Source: CAYMWF01 sp964394085 [NCBI: uncultured Gemmatimonadota bacterium]
GTDB taxonomy: Bacteria; GCA-2686955; CAYMWF01
NCBI GenBank assembly: GCA_964394085.1
Contig: CAYMWF010000027.1
Location: 43,520 to 69,792 of the forward strand
Reading direction: 5' to 3'
DNA length: 26,273 nt
Shown here: positions 15,380-24,296 of the stretch, piece by piece
Position numbering within the stretch: the stretch's first letter is position 1
Layout: each line of letters opens with the position of its first letter
Notes under the pieces: model-generated
What the model saw: only the letters and a program-made list of their open reading frames with translations
Told to the model about the DNA's origin: nothing
Database searches by the model: none
Position numbers and translations under genes: made by a program

Positions 15380-16807
15380 TTAGAACCTGATGCTCAGAAA
15401 ACTCTTCGCCGAGAAATCGCGCACGGTGTCCTTGTCCGTTCTATCCTCTTCCAGGTCGGCGATGAATTCGCTGTACAGCGTGTCCGGGAAGAGATCCGGC
15501 ATATCGTATTTGGCCGTGGCTACTTCGAACCCGAGGTCGAAGTGCAGAATACCCACTCTCCATCCGGTGCCCGCCGTAAAAGCGGCCTGCCGTATCGTAG
15601 CGTCGGCGACGTGGGGCGACAGCGCCAGGCCGAACCTGAACGGAACATCGTTGGGGAAAATATGTTCCACACCGACGCGGAAAGTGAGGACATCGTCGGT
15701 GAATTCGCCGATTCCAGGCACCGGCAGATATCCCAGGACCGTACCGCTGTCGGCTGCGGAATAAGTCAGGGGATCGAATGCGGCGGATGAATCGGGCGTT
15801 ACATCGTATTCGCCGTAATCGACGCCGTGGCCCGACCAGGGTTCGAAACCGACTTCGATCGATAACCTCGTTCTCAACGGGTTTCGAGGTTTGAAAGTCA
15901 ACCCGAAAGTATACTGCGCCGGATATGTGGCCGAGAAGGTCGTTGCGGTATCGAACGCCGCCGCGACCGGAGCCACCGACTCCCACTCGGCGTCGCCGTC
16001 CAGCTCGAAACCGCTTCTGTAGGCGAACCCGATAACGATATCGGGACGCGGGCTCGATGATATTCCGAACCGGAACAGTTGACCGCTTATCGATCTCTCG
16101 TGCCTGGCGACTATGTCTTCAACCGATGCGGAGCGGTATGACACGCTGCTTTCCGCGTTGATATCTCCGGTGAGGTAAGATGCCGCGAAACCGAGTCTCA
16201 ACCGGAGGGTGCCGGGCAGATAAAGTGCGGCGCCCCCGGCGATCTCATCCAGTGTTCCTTCAGAATCGAGACTGTTTATACCAAGGAGTTCGTCGAGCTG
16301 GCTCGCGAATGAATTGTTGTCACGGATATATTCGGTGTAACGGTAATCGAAACCGTACAGGGGGAAATATCCGCCTGAAAACCCGAGCGCGACTCCCCCC
16401 AGGTCGAGCCTGTAAGAGGCGGCCGCGGCGTAGCCGGGATAATAATTCGCATTGTAGGCGTAGATATTGTCGGTCAGGTACGATTCGAAACTGTCCCAGA
16501 CCGGGAAGGAACGCATCTCCACCGCCCTGTCCAGCCGGGTCGCGGCTTCAGCCGAAAAATCGCCCGTGCCCGGATCGGTGGCGAATGTCAAAGCCGGATT
16601 TCTAAAGAGGCTGAACGGCGACCCGGAACCTGCGACGGCGGTGCCGCCCATGGAAAGTATCCGGGCGGACAGGGGCATATCGGAACATCCGGCCTGCTTG
16701 TCCAGCCAGGAGACCGCGAACGCCGGCCCCGGTGAGATCGACATACAGGTCAGGGCGATAAGAATCGCCAGCCCCAGGGTCGGTTTTAAAAGGTATCTGG
16801 TGCGCAT
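15380..16807 (-). CDS. OmpP1/FadL- or PorV-like outer-membrane beta-barrel protein
   Basis: The product is 475 residues. ATG 16807 follows an excellent ribosome site (GGAGGGGAAT); the frame also opens at TTG 16822. A signal peptide ends near PGPAFA. The mature N-terminus holds the hallmark of this barrel class: SARILSMGGTAVAG, then FRNPAL. The remainder alternates polar and hydrophobic residues as expected for a barrel, and the last residue is Phe (FLSIRF), the usual outer-membrane insertion signal. FadL-type proteins take up hydrophobic compounds; UPF0164/PorV types include secretion-system factors. The function here is not known. It starts 42 bp after the helix-hairpin-helix barrel gene and ends the run of outer-membrane genes. 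Confidence 0.82.
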   Translation of the reverse strand: MRTRYLLKPTLGLAILIALTCMSISPGPAFAVSWLDKQAGCSDMPLSARILSMGGTAVAGSGSPFSLFRNPALTFATDPGTGDFSAEAATRLDRAVEMRSFPVWDSFESYLTDNIYAYNANYYPGYAAAASYRLDLGGVALGFSGGYFPLYGFDYRYTEYIRDNNSFASQLDELLGINSLDSEGTLDEIAGGAALYLPGTLRLRLGFAASYLTGDINAESSVSYRSASVEDIVARHERSISGQLFRFGISSSPRPDIVIGFAYRSGFELDGDAEWESVAPVAAAFDTATTFSATYPAQYTFGLTFKPRNPLRTRLSIEVGFEPWSGHGVDYGEYDVTPDSSAAFDPLTYSAADSGTVLGYLPVPGIGEFTDDVLTFRVGVEHIFPNDVPFRFGLALSPHVADATIRQAAFTAGTGWRVGILHFDLGFEVATAKYDMPDLFPDTLYSEFIADLEEDRTDKDTVRDFSAKSFLSIRF

Positions 16808-16849
16808 ATTCCCCTCCAGCAAATCGCAAAATACGGATTCCGGCGCATC

Positions 16850-19423
16850 TTACCATGCGAAGTCGAGCTGGAACCTGAATCCGAAGTAATAATCCTTGAC
16901 ATTGTCGGCATCCACGTATCCGCCGACTTCCTCGTTGTATTTACGCATGTCGAGACCGGACATGTCCGCGTTCTGATCCATGGTCAGTTTCATATATACG
17001 GAAAGCCGCTCGGAAACCCTGTCCCAGGCCGACACCCACCATCGCACCGACCTGCCGTCGAGCACCATGAACTCCGTATCTTCGAAGATCCAGACGAAAC
17101 CGTCATATACCAGGCATGACGCCTTGAGCTCGAGCCGGTCGCTGACGTTGTGCTCCACCAGGAAATTGATTGCGTGGCCCGGTTCGGCGAAGCTGCCCTG
17201 CAGCGGCGAACCGCCGTCGGCTTCCTCGTTGCCTGAAAGTCGTCCTCTGGGCGGCCAGCGTGTTGAGGACGAAGTGTATTCGATGGCGATCCGGTCATAT
17301 TTGGAAAGCAGCGCCGTGACCTTGAGGCGATCTTCGTTGTTGATGTAAGCGTCGACGGTCAGGTCGTTGTTGTCATTGCGCGCCTGGTATTTATGGCGCA
17401 TCGAAATGATCATCGGGTAGATCGGCCTGTAGCTGATTGTGGTTACAAAGCGGCAGTGGGGAGAGCCGTCGGCCTGGCGGACCCAGTTGTCGTATTCGAG
17501 GTTCGCCGTGATGTCCTTGATGAACTTGTATCTCGACTTGAGGTAGAAGCCCTTTTCGGCCTGGGACTGGGCCGAATTATCGTAAAGATACCCGTAAATG
17601 GGGTCGGAAAGGTAATATTCGTCTTCCAGGATGGTGCCTTTATATCGCTGGTAGTTCGAGAAAGCCCTGGAATAGGGATTGTCGAAATCCACGTCGTAGT
17701 CGCGGTACAGGGCGAAGAAGTTGAGGTTGTCGAACTGGACGAAGGTATTGGCCACCCAGGCGTCTCCGCCGTGAATGAGTTTCGCGTATTCGGCCTGGAA
17801 TACGAGGTTCTTTATAACCGTCTGGAACTCGGCGCCTATCACCCTCCGGTACTTGGCCCGCAGCGAATCGTCGTGAGCGCCGCTGTAGAGAGAGAGGAAC
17901 TCGTTGTCGGCCGACTTTATCTTGTCGAGCTTGTCCGTCAGAAGAATGGTCGGATCGTCCTGGGTGATCGAATCGGGATAGAAGTAGTGGTCGTACTGAC
18001 TCTCGTATCCTGAGACGCCCAGATACGTTCCCGGCAGAAAGTTGAAACGGATGTTCCCGCCCAGAGTGATTTCACCGAGGGCGTCGCGCATCGAAATCAG
18101 CCCCTGGTCTTCGAAATCTTCGTCTTCGGGCCGGGGCGTCATCGTTATGAGCGTCTTCACCACCTGTATGGTATCGCCGTCCGAAGTCACGTGATCGCCC
18201 ATTACGGCGTCCCGCTTTTCTTTCGATGCGAAAAAGATGCCCTGCAGGGGGCCGAAGGAGGTTTCGAGGGCCGCGCCGGTAAGCTTGAACTGTTCGCTCC
18301 TCGAGAAGTCGCCGACGATGCCGATGTAGCGCTTGTCGAAACCGTAACCCGACTTGCGGGGCTTGAAGAAGTCGGTGTTCTCCATGACCAGCCCCTGCCC
18401 CAGGGTCACGAGGTAGTTGCCGAAATACATCGTCGTGTTCTTGAAGGGCCCGATATCCTTGCGCTCGAACCCCGCGTATCCTTTCAGGTTGCCGGTGAGA
18501 CTCTCTTCGCCGAGGTTGCGGTGAGTGATGATGCCCGCTTTCAAGTCGGGGCCGTACCTCGATCTGAGCTTCATCGTGACGGCGGGAGGCGCGTTATCCA
18601 TGGACAGGCGGCCCCACCAGGGAGCGGTCCCGGTGGTGTCGGGGGCTTCGGAGCGCATCATTTCTTCGAAGTCGGAAAAGTAAGGGGTATTGTAGATTCT
18701 GAGCTGGAAATCGCCGGCCAGGCGGCGCTTGCCTGCGGGATCTTCATATTCGACGAAGGTGCGGAGGTTTCGATAGCCCCAGTTGGAGAGACCCGAGATG
18801 GTCCGGAGCGATCTCTGGCTGGAGACTCTCCCGAACTGGCTGATATAGGTATCCACGGCTACCGCGTCGATGGGGGACACGTTCTGGAGATTCGCGAGGT
18901 CTTTCCAGCTCGCCTTGTTGACGTTCAGGGGAACCCGGGCGAGATCCAGCCACTGGTCGACTATCGCCTCGTTCGTTCCCTCGCTCGACAGCCAGCCCTG
19001 AATTTTATAGTAGATGCGGCGCATCCTCTCGAGCTCCGAATCGGTTTCGATCGGCGGGAAGATGCGGACCAGGGGGCGTAATTTTTCGAAGGTCTCCCTG
19101 TCGATACCCTCTATATCGAGAAGTTCGTAAACCGAAGTAAAATACTTGATGTAGGTTCTGTGCTCCCATATGTACCAGGCGGTATCCTCTTCGATGGGGA
19201 GCGTGCGGATTTCTTCCAGTGTAGCCGTGTTCAGATCAATCAGCCCGGAAGGTAAACCGGGAGCCGGGGATGAACTTTCTTCGGCGGTTCCCGCGGTTAT
19301 GTTCGCGCCGCCCGGATCGTAACCCTGCGCGGCGGCGGGGGTCGGCGATAGAGTTAAAGCGCACAGAAAAATCGCCGTACCCGCGAACGTGACAATCCAC
19401 GGTTGTTTACACAGCTTGCCCAT
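16850..19423 (-). CDS. Exported helix-hairpin-helix protein with outer-membrane barrel-like body
   Basis: The product is 857 residues. A signal peptide (~1-32, ends TPAAAQ) is followed by a Ser/Pro linker. Region one (~61-122) is ComEA-like: LIDLNTATLEEIRTLP, then ELLDIEGIDRETFEKLRPLV. Region two (~166-225) repeats the theme: LNVNKASWKDLANL, then LRTISGLSNWGYRNLRTFV. From ~230 to the end the sequence is rich in Tyr, Phe, Arg and Asp in alternating strands and ends YYFGFRFQLDFAW, with a terminal aromatic as in outer-membrane barrels. Helix-hairpin-helix units bind DNA backbone without sequence preference, as in the competence protein ComEA, though some serve protein contacts instead. Large proteins of this layout occur in Bacteroidetes as uncharacterised genes, as I recall. 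It starts 15 bp after the PorV-like gene. Confidence 0.75.
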   Translation of the reverse strand: MGKLCKQPWIVTFAGTAIFLCALTLSPTPAAAQGYDPGGANITAGTAEESSSPAPGLPSGLIDLNTATLEEIRTLPIEEDTAWYIWEHRTYIKYFTSVYELLDIEGIDRETFEKLRPLVRIFPPIETDSELERMRRIYYKIQGWLSSEGTNEAIVDQWLDLARVPLNVNKASWKDLANLQNVSPIDAVAVDTYISQFGRVSSQRSLRTISGLSNWGYRNLRTFVEYEDPAGKRRLAGDFQLRIYNTPYFSDFEEMMRSEAPDTTGTAPWWGRLSMDNAPPAVTMKLRSRYGPDLKAGIITHRNLGEESLTGNLKGYAGFERKDIGPFKNTTMYFGNYLVTLGQGLVMENTDFFKPRKSGYGFDKRYIGIVGDFSRSEQFKLTGAALETSFGPLQGIFFASKEKRDAVMGDHVTSDGDTIQVVKTLITMTPRPEDEDFEDQGLISMRDALGEITLGGNIRFNFLPGTYLGVSGYESQYDHYFYPDSITQDDPTILLTDKLDKIKSADNEFLSLYSGAHDDSLRAKYRRVIGAEFQTVIKNLVFQAEYAKLIHGGDAWVANTFVQFDNLNFFALYRDYDVDFDNPYSRAFSNYQRYKGTILEDEYYLSDPIYGYLYDNSAQSQAEKGFYLKSRYKFIKDITANLEYDNWVRQADGSPHCRFVTTISYRPIYPMIISMRHKYQARNDNNDLTVDAYINNEDRLKVTALLSKYDRIAIEYTSSSTRWPPRGRLSGNEEADGGSPLQGSFAEPGHAINFLVEHNVSDRLELKASCLVYDGFVWIFEDTEFMVLDGRSVRWWVSAWDRVSERLSVYMKLTMDQNADMSGLDMRKYNEEVGGYVDADNVKDYYFGFRFQLDFAW

Positions 19424-19438
19424 AAGTTTCGTCCTCTG

Positions 19439-20341
19439 CTATCGGGCGTATCCGATGCCTATATAGTGGCTTCCCGGTAAGACCGGGTGATCGGCGTATG
19501 CATATTCGACTTCGAGACCTGCGTACCTGATCGCGAGACCAGCGTTGAAAGATGCGGGATCGTTGACCAGCCCCGCTCTCAAAACAGCGAAGCTCGCTAT
19601 TTCGTATTCCACTCCGCCCTTGATGATCGCGTCCGAGTCCACCGGTTTCTCCACGTCGATATTGGTTCGTATTCCCGCGTAGGGGAGATAGCTGACACCC
19701 AGCGACAGCGCTCTCGGAAGCGGATAACCGAATTCTTCTCCGAGGGTCGGCTTGTTCAGATTCTTTAAAAAAGCTCCGATCCTCGTCCTGGTTCTGACCT
19801 CCGCGACAAAGCCCGCATCGAAGCCGACCGTCCAGGCGGAGCCGAGATCCTGACCGGTTACCGTTTCACCGAAACTGGCGCCGTAGAGATTGATGGAGTA
19901 TCCGAAAGCCAGGCTGGAATGGATATCCTTCATCAGCAGGCATCCCTGTGAGAATGTGATCGCCGTTTCGTCCGCCAGGGTGTTGCCGCCGTATTCGGTG
20001 CTCAGAGACTGCACCGCGAGCCCGAACCGGCCGAAAGAGCCCATTTGCGGCACGGTGAACAGGCAACGGCCCTCCATGTACGAGATGAAATCCTGCCCCC
20101 AGACGGTGCGGTATGAAACTCCGGCTTCATAATCGATCGGCGCGAAGCTCAGCATTGCAGGATTGTAGTAGACCGCGGAGGCGTCGTCGGCGGCGGCCGT
20201 CAGCGCCCCCGCGAGAGCGCCGGCCCTCGGCGCCGGATGGAGGTTGTCGAACCATGCCGCCCCGGCCGGCGCCGACGTCAAGAGGAGCGCAAGCAGCGCT
20301 GCTACCGTCACGGTTCCTGATTTCTGATTCAAGATTTTCAT
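19439..20341 (-). CDS. PorV/UPF0164-like outer-membrane protein
   Basis: The product is 300 residues with a signal peptide ending APAGAA. The mature start carries the PorV/PorQ/UPF0164 signature: PRAGALAGALTAAADDASAV, followed by YYNPAMLSF. The rest is barrel-like, with pairs such as GRFGLAVQSLSTEYGG and GAFLKNLNKPTLGEEFGYPL, the latter also typical of the family. PorV is an outer-membrane shuttle of the type IX secretion system that carries cargo with a C-terminal sorting domain. Many relatives outside Bacteroidetes have no known role. The neighbouring upstream gene encodes a protein with a FlgD-like C-terminal module, which makes a cargo relationship worth considering. AGGAG lies 11 bp before ATG 20341. 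Confidence 0.8.
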   Translation of the reverse strand: MKILNQKSGTVTVAALLALLLTSAPAGAAWFDNLHPAPRAGALAGALTAAADDASAVYYNPAMLSFAPIDYEAGVSYRTVWGQDFISYMEGRCLFTVPQMGSFGRFGLAVQSLSTEYGGNTLADETAITFSQGCLLMKDIHSSLAFGYSINLYGASFGETVTGQDLGSAWTVGFDAGFVAEVRTRTRIGAFLKNLNKPTLGEEFGYPLPRALSLGVSYLPYAGIRTNIDVEKPVDSDAIIKGGVEYEIASFAVLRAGLVNDPASFNAGLAIRYAGLEVEYAYADHPVLPGSHYIGIGYAR

Positions 20342-20467
20342 GCTTTCGGGACTCCTGCTTTCTCGCCGTTCGCCGGTTTCGTGACCCGCGGGGCAAGATA
20401 ACGCTGCACCGCCTGCCGGCTTTCGCTACCCGGTCGGGGGGATTCATCCTCCCCGCGTTCCGGAAAC

Positions 20468-20485
20468 GCCGCCGGCTCCGGCGGC
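20468..20485 (-). terminator. 18-nt GC-rich palindrome abutting the stop of the long lamin-tail gene
   Basis: GCCGCCGG and CCGGCGGC are perfect complements with 2 bases between them (6-bp stem with 6-nt loop in practice). The right end overlaps the stop codon at 20485-20487. On the - strand GTTTCC follows, a weak U-tract. It could attenuate transcription into the PorV-like gene 127 bp further on. Confidence 0.4.
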
Positions 20486-22824
20486 TATTTCAATCGCACA
20501 CCTATCACTACCGGGGCTGAATCCGTCGTGCGCCGCCCCGAACCGTTTTCGATTGCGTCCAGGAAGAGGATGTAAGTCCCCGGAGACAACAGCCGCCTCA
20601 AGTGATCGCGCCCGTCGTAGAAAAGTTTGAGCTCGCCGTGCAGCTCGCCGTCGAACAGGGTGTAAACCTTCTTTCCTCTCAAGTCGTAGAGGGTCAGCAC
20701 GGCGCGGGCTTCCAGGGGAGCATTGGCGCCGATTTCGAGGGTTTCTCCGAGCTCCGGCGCGAACGGGTGGGCCGGCACGGTAAGGGTGGCCGACGGCGCC
20801 GCCTCGACGAGATCGGTGATCAGCACCACGTCCTCTTCGTATCCGGGCACCAACTGGTAGCTCGTCATGTACAGAGAGCCGATACCTGTGATGCGCATTT
20901 TCGAATTGAGCTGGAACCGTTCGGGATCGATGCCCGTAGACTCCCACAGCCTGATCAGGGCGGGGCCGGTTCCGTCGTCAATATCGATATTCCAGCCGGG
21001 GCCCGCCTTGTCGGGGGCCGAGGTTATGATTCCCTCGACCGTGACGGTGGTTGCGTTCCACCGGTCGCTGTTGGCCTCGGCCGTCGAAATCACGAACGGC
21101 TGCCCTCCGACGCCTGCTTCGGCCTGAAGCTTGAGATTGTCCGTAACCGGGGTGACCGGGCCGAAGTCGGTCAGCTCGGGGTCACCTTCATACAGTTCGA
21201 GGGTGCAGTGGATTTCGGCCATCTCCCATCGTTCGAGTTCCAGATCGTCGAAGTAGTATGCCAGTATTCCGTAGCCGGAATCGTCCTGCAGGTAGCCGTT
21301 CCACTCGTTCGCGGTGCCCTTCTCCATCATGAGCGTGGCCAGTACCGTCACGGCCTCGCCTTCGTAAAGGTCGGTATTCGAAATCAGCTCGTTGATGGTG
21401 ATATATTCGTCGCCCGTCACGACTATGACCGAATCTCCTGCCACGAGGCCGTCATTATCCTCCACGGCGATGGTGAGCATCGTTGCTCCGAGGCCGCCGG
21501 GAATATAAGGGAAATGAGATGCATCGTATCCGCCGGGCGGGGTAAGCGCCCCGTCCCTGTGCGAAGTCCACGTGATCTTGGAGGCCGGGAGAGGATTTCC
21601 GTCCTTGTCTACGGCATTCGCGCTGCACCAGAGGGTGTCGCCGACCGTGAATGTCGTATCCCGTTCTCCCTGTACCGGTGAGGTTATTTCGGGGATCGGC
21701 GGTATTCCGTAGTGTATCTGCACGGTGTCCACGGCGCTGGAGCCCTTGCTGTCGACGGCGGTGAGGGTGATCTCCCTCGGACCGGGAGACAGGACGCCTT
21801 CGGCGACTTCGAGGGTTTCGCCCGTTCCGAGCAGCCCCGCGTCATCGGAGCGCCATTCGAGTGACGCACCTGTGAGAGAGCCGTCTTCAGGATCCGTGCC
21901 CGTGCCGGTGAGTGTCACCGGTCCGAGCGGAAGGGTGTCGCCGTCGGACGGGCTCGTTATTTCAGCAGTCGGTAAAAGATTGATACCGACGAAACCGGGG
22001 GTAGGTTCGATATCGCTCTGCCATGTGGTCAGGAGCGGCTCGCCCGTTTCGTCGTGGCCCGTGATGCCGTTGCCGCTCGAAGACGGTTCGTCGCCTTCGT
22101 CTCCGTTGGGACGCTGATAGCTGCTGTCTTCGGTCAGCGGCGCGTCCAGGAATTCCTGGTTCGCCGCCGGCGTATCGTCGAGGTAGGTCGATGTATCGGT
22201 ATCGCCGTCGGGGCCGTCTTTTGAAACGCCGGTTTTAACCACGTGGATTGCCGTGGATTCGTCGCCGTATAAAAAGATGTCGACATCGTCGACAAGGTCT
22301 GAAGCGCCGTCCCAGTGGAACAGCACGACAGTGCCGTAATCGTCGCGCATCTGCCCGGCGGTGCTGTCGTGGATCCAGCCGGGGCCGGGATCCACCATGT
22401 TATCGATGTCGTTGCTCCCATCCTGGTAGATCTCGAAATCGGGGGTGATTCCCGTTTCACCCTCGAAGGCGGTGCCGTACACGGCCACCACGGCCGCATC
22501 CCCTGCGGAAATCGAAGAGCCGTCCGGGAATTTCGCCAGGTAGGCCTTGCCCTGAGGAGAATACGTTCCGTCGGTGATATCGAAATACCGCTTCCCTTCG
22601 TCCGTGGAGATCATGAGGGCGAGGTAATAGTCGGAAATATCGACATCGGAGCCGGTCGGATTGTAGATCTCGACGAACTCCATGCTGTTCGGCAGGCTCG
22701 CGACCTCGGAGATGAGCAGGTGGTCCGCCGTTGCCGCCGCAACCGTGCCGATCCATAACAGGACAAGCGCCGGCGCGAGAAAAAAGCGCAGGGCGGTACT
22801 TGGGATTTCCGGCCAATGTTTCAT
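20485..22824 (-). CDS. Secreted multidomain lamin-tail / Ig-like / OB-like protein with FlgD-like C-terminus
   Basis: The product is 779 residues. After a signal segment (1-32) comes a lamin-tail domain (~34-115) with an extension to ~275 (MVDPGPGW, WDGASDLVDDVDIFLYGD, GNGITGHDET), paralogous to the protein at 12432-13289. Two Ig/PKD-like modules follow (~286-372, ITSPSDGDTLPLGPVTLTG; ~377-470, ITSPVQGERDTTFTVGD). Two OB-like segments are at ~473-565 (YEGEAVTVLATLM) and ~576-670 (TVTVEGIITSAP). The C-terminal module (~683-779, LYDLRGKKVYTLF, LLSPGTYILFLDA) resembles the FlgD-like Ig domain often seen as a secretion or anchoring tail in FCB-group proteins. No catalytic residues are recognised, so a binding role at the cell surface is likely. 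GAGG lies ~10 bp before ATG 22824, and the gene begins 41 bp after the solute-binding protein gene. Confidence 0.82.
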   Translation of the reverse strand: MKHWPEIPSTALRFFLAPALVLLWIGTVAAATADHLLISEVASLPNSMEFVEIYNPTGSDVDISDYYLALMISTDEGKRYFDITDGTYSPQGKAYLAKFPDGSSISAGDAAVVAVYGTAFEGETGITPDFEIYQDGSNDIDNMVDPGPGWIHDSTAGQMRDDYGTVVLFHWDGASDLVDDVDIFLYGDESTAIHVVKTGVSKDGPDGDTDTSTYLDDTPAANQEFLDAPLTEDSSYQRPNGDEGDEPSSSGNGITGHDETGEPLLTTWQSDIEPTPGFVGINLLPTAEITSPSDGDTLPLGPVTLTGTGTDPEDGSLTGASLEWRSDDAGLLGTGETLEVAEGVLSPGPREITLTAVDSKGSSAVDTVQIHYGIPPIPEITSPVQGERDTTFTVGDTLWCSANAVDKDGNPLPASKITWTSHRDGALTPPGGYDASHFPYIPGGLGATMLTIAVEDNDGLVAGDSVIVVTGDEYITINELISNTDLYEGEAVTVLATLMMEKGTANEWNGYLQDDSGYGILAYYFDDLELERWEMAEIHCTLELYEGDPELTDFGPVTPVTDNLKLQAEAGVGGQPFVISTAEANSDRWNATTVTVEGIITSAPDKAGPGWNIDIDDGTGPALIRLWESTGIDPERFQLNSKMRITGIGSLYMTSYQLVPGYEEDVVLITDLVEAAPSATLTVPAHPFAPELGETLEIGANAPLEARAVLTLYDLRGKKVYTLFDGELHGELKLFYDGRDHLRRLLSPGTYILFLDAIENGSGRRTTDSAPVVIGVRLK

Positions 22825-22865
22825 AAGTTACTGATCCTCGTTATTGAATGAACGGCGAAGCCCGC

Positions 22866-24296
22866 TCAGTCATGCTCCATTCTCAGGAGCGCGTTCGTCT
22901 TTTTCGCCGCGTCGGCGAGTGCCGCTTCGGGTGAAAGAATGCCGCGGAGAACCCCTTCTATCGATTCGGAAAGGAACTCCCGGCCTTCCATCCAGGCCGC
23001 GTTCGACGGCTCGTAATCCGCGTATTCCAGCTGGGTGTACAAGTCTCTGTATCCGGGCCAGTCTTCGAATTTTTCAACCATGTAGGGGTGATCCAGGGCG
23101 CTCCACCTGATCGGAACGTAACCTGTTTCAGCGGCCCAGTATGCGGTCTGGGGCGTATCCCCGAGCCACTTGATGAAAGCCCAGGCTGCGTTTTTTTCTT
23201 CTTTGGTGGAGCGGGAGAAAATTACGACGTTGGTGCCGGAAACGATCATGGCGTTTTTGACTTTTCCGGGCATCGGGGCGACGCCGAGGTCGAATGTCAG
23301 CTTCGATTTCATGTAAGAAAGCGATACCGAGGAACTTTGAATCATTCCGACGGTGCCGGCGGTGAAATCGTTCTGGAAGTCGAACCCGCCGGTCACGTAG
23401 CCGACATCTTCCTTGCCCGTCATCCTGTAGTAGAAATCGAGAGCCTCCGCTCCTTTGGGCGAATCGAAAAGCACGCGCTTCTTATCCGGCGTCAGGAGTC
23501 TGCCGCCGTTCTGTAGAAGAAGGTTCTCGAAAATCCAGACGGACATCTGCGAGGCGACCCCCCACTGGTCGGGTCTGCCGTCGCCGTCGAAATCCCTGGT
23601 CAGGATTTTGGCGTATTTTTCGTATTCGTCCCAGTTGGCGGGAGGCTTGTCGGGATCGAGCCCGGCCTGGCGGAACAGGTCGCGATTATAATAAAAAGCC
23701 ATGACGCTCTTGTTGAACGGAAAGGAGCAGAGTTTTCCCATGAAGGTGTTTCCTTCGACGAAAACCCTCATCAGATCTTTCTGGCTTTCTTCGTCGAGCC
23801 CGTTCGGGCCGTTGATGAATTCGTCGAGCGGCGTGATCATACCGCTTTTGAGAAGCTGCGATGTCCACGCCTCGTAGGCCTGGGCCATTACAGGAGGATT
23901 GCCCGCGGCGGCGGCGGCGATGATCTTCTGGCTCAGCGCCGTGTAGTTGCCCATGTTGACCGGGTCGACGACAATGCTGTCCTGGCTCGCGTTGAAGTCG
24001 TTCACGAGGTTGACGAGAACGCGGCCGATCGGGCCGAGCCCTCCGCCCATGGCGTGCCACCAGGTAACGTGGATCTTACCGTCTGCATACACGGTTTTTT
24101 TCTGGCCGCAGCCGCTGAGAAATATAGCGGCCGCAAGCATTATGCAGAGGGCGGCTGTCCGCCGCGGAGAACGACTCGTTCCGATGTTCCTCGCCGACGG
24201 TCGAGGCGGTGCGGCCGGAGAGAGACTGCCGGAGGTGAGTCGCCCCCGAACGCATCTCCCCCGTTTTGTTTTCGTTTCGAATCCCCGGTCGAGCAT
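22866..24296 (-). CDS. ABC transporter family 1 solute-binding lipoprotein (sugar / glycerol-phosphate type)
   Basis: The product is 476 residues from ATG 24296, which shares its first base with the permease stop (TAATG). A perfect lipobox, L60-S-G-C63, follows RRTAALCIMLAAAIF. The 45-residue positively charged segment ahead of it is unusually long for a lipoprotein signal, but no later start is visible. The mature part begins IHVTWWHAMGGGLGPIGRVL and continues with the family 1 pattern (LVNDFNASQDSIVVDPVNMG, ANWDEYEKYAKILTRDFDGD). DFDGDGRPDQWG is an EF-hand-like loop frequent in these proteins. It resembles MalE/UgpB-type receptors for sugars or glycerol-phosphate compounds; the ligand is not determinable. 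Being last in the importer cluster is unusual, since the receptor gene often comes first. Confidence 0.9.
   Translation of the reverse strand: MLDRGFETKTKRGRCVRGRLTSGSLSPAAPPRPSARNIGTSRSPRRTAALCIMLAAAIFLSGCGQKKTVYADGKIHVTWWHAMGGGLGPIGRVLVNLVNDFNASQDSIVVDPVNMGNYTALSQKIIAAAAAGNPPVMAQAYEAWTSQLLKSGMITPLDEFINGPNGLDEESQKDLMRVFVEGNTFMGKLCSFPFNKSVMAFYYNRDLFRQAGLDPDKPPANWDEYEKYAKILTRDFDGDGRPDQWGVASQMSVWIFENLLLQNGGRLLTPDKKRVLFDSPKGAEALDFYYRMTGKEDVGYVTGGFDFQNDFTAGTVGMIQSSSVSLSYMKSKLTFDLGVAPMPGKVKNAMIVSGTNVVIFSRSTKEEKNAAWAFIKWLGDTPQTAYWAAETGYVPIRWSALDHPYMVEKFEDWPGYRDLYTQLEYADYEPSNAAWMEGREFLSESIEGVLRGILSPEAALADAAKKTNALLRMEHD

Noticed and set aside
15353-15381. GC-rich hairpin with a T-run near the end of the FadL-like barrel gene
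   Set aside because: The T-run is on the + strand and precedes the stem, so it cannot serve as a terminator for the - strand gene; no + strand gene ends here.
14828-15790. 320-residue + strand frame
   Set aside because: It is antisense to the 5'-nucleotidase and barrel genes and crosses their intergenic gap, with no domain seen.
18191-19081. 296-residue + strand frame
   Set aside because: It is antisense to the helix-hairpin-helix barrel gene, whose signal peptide, domains and operon spacing are convincing.
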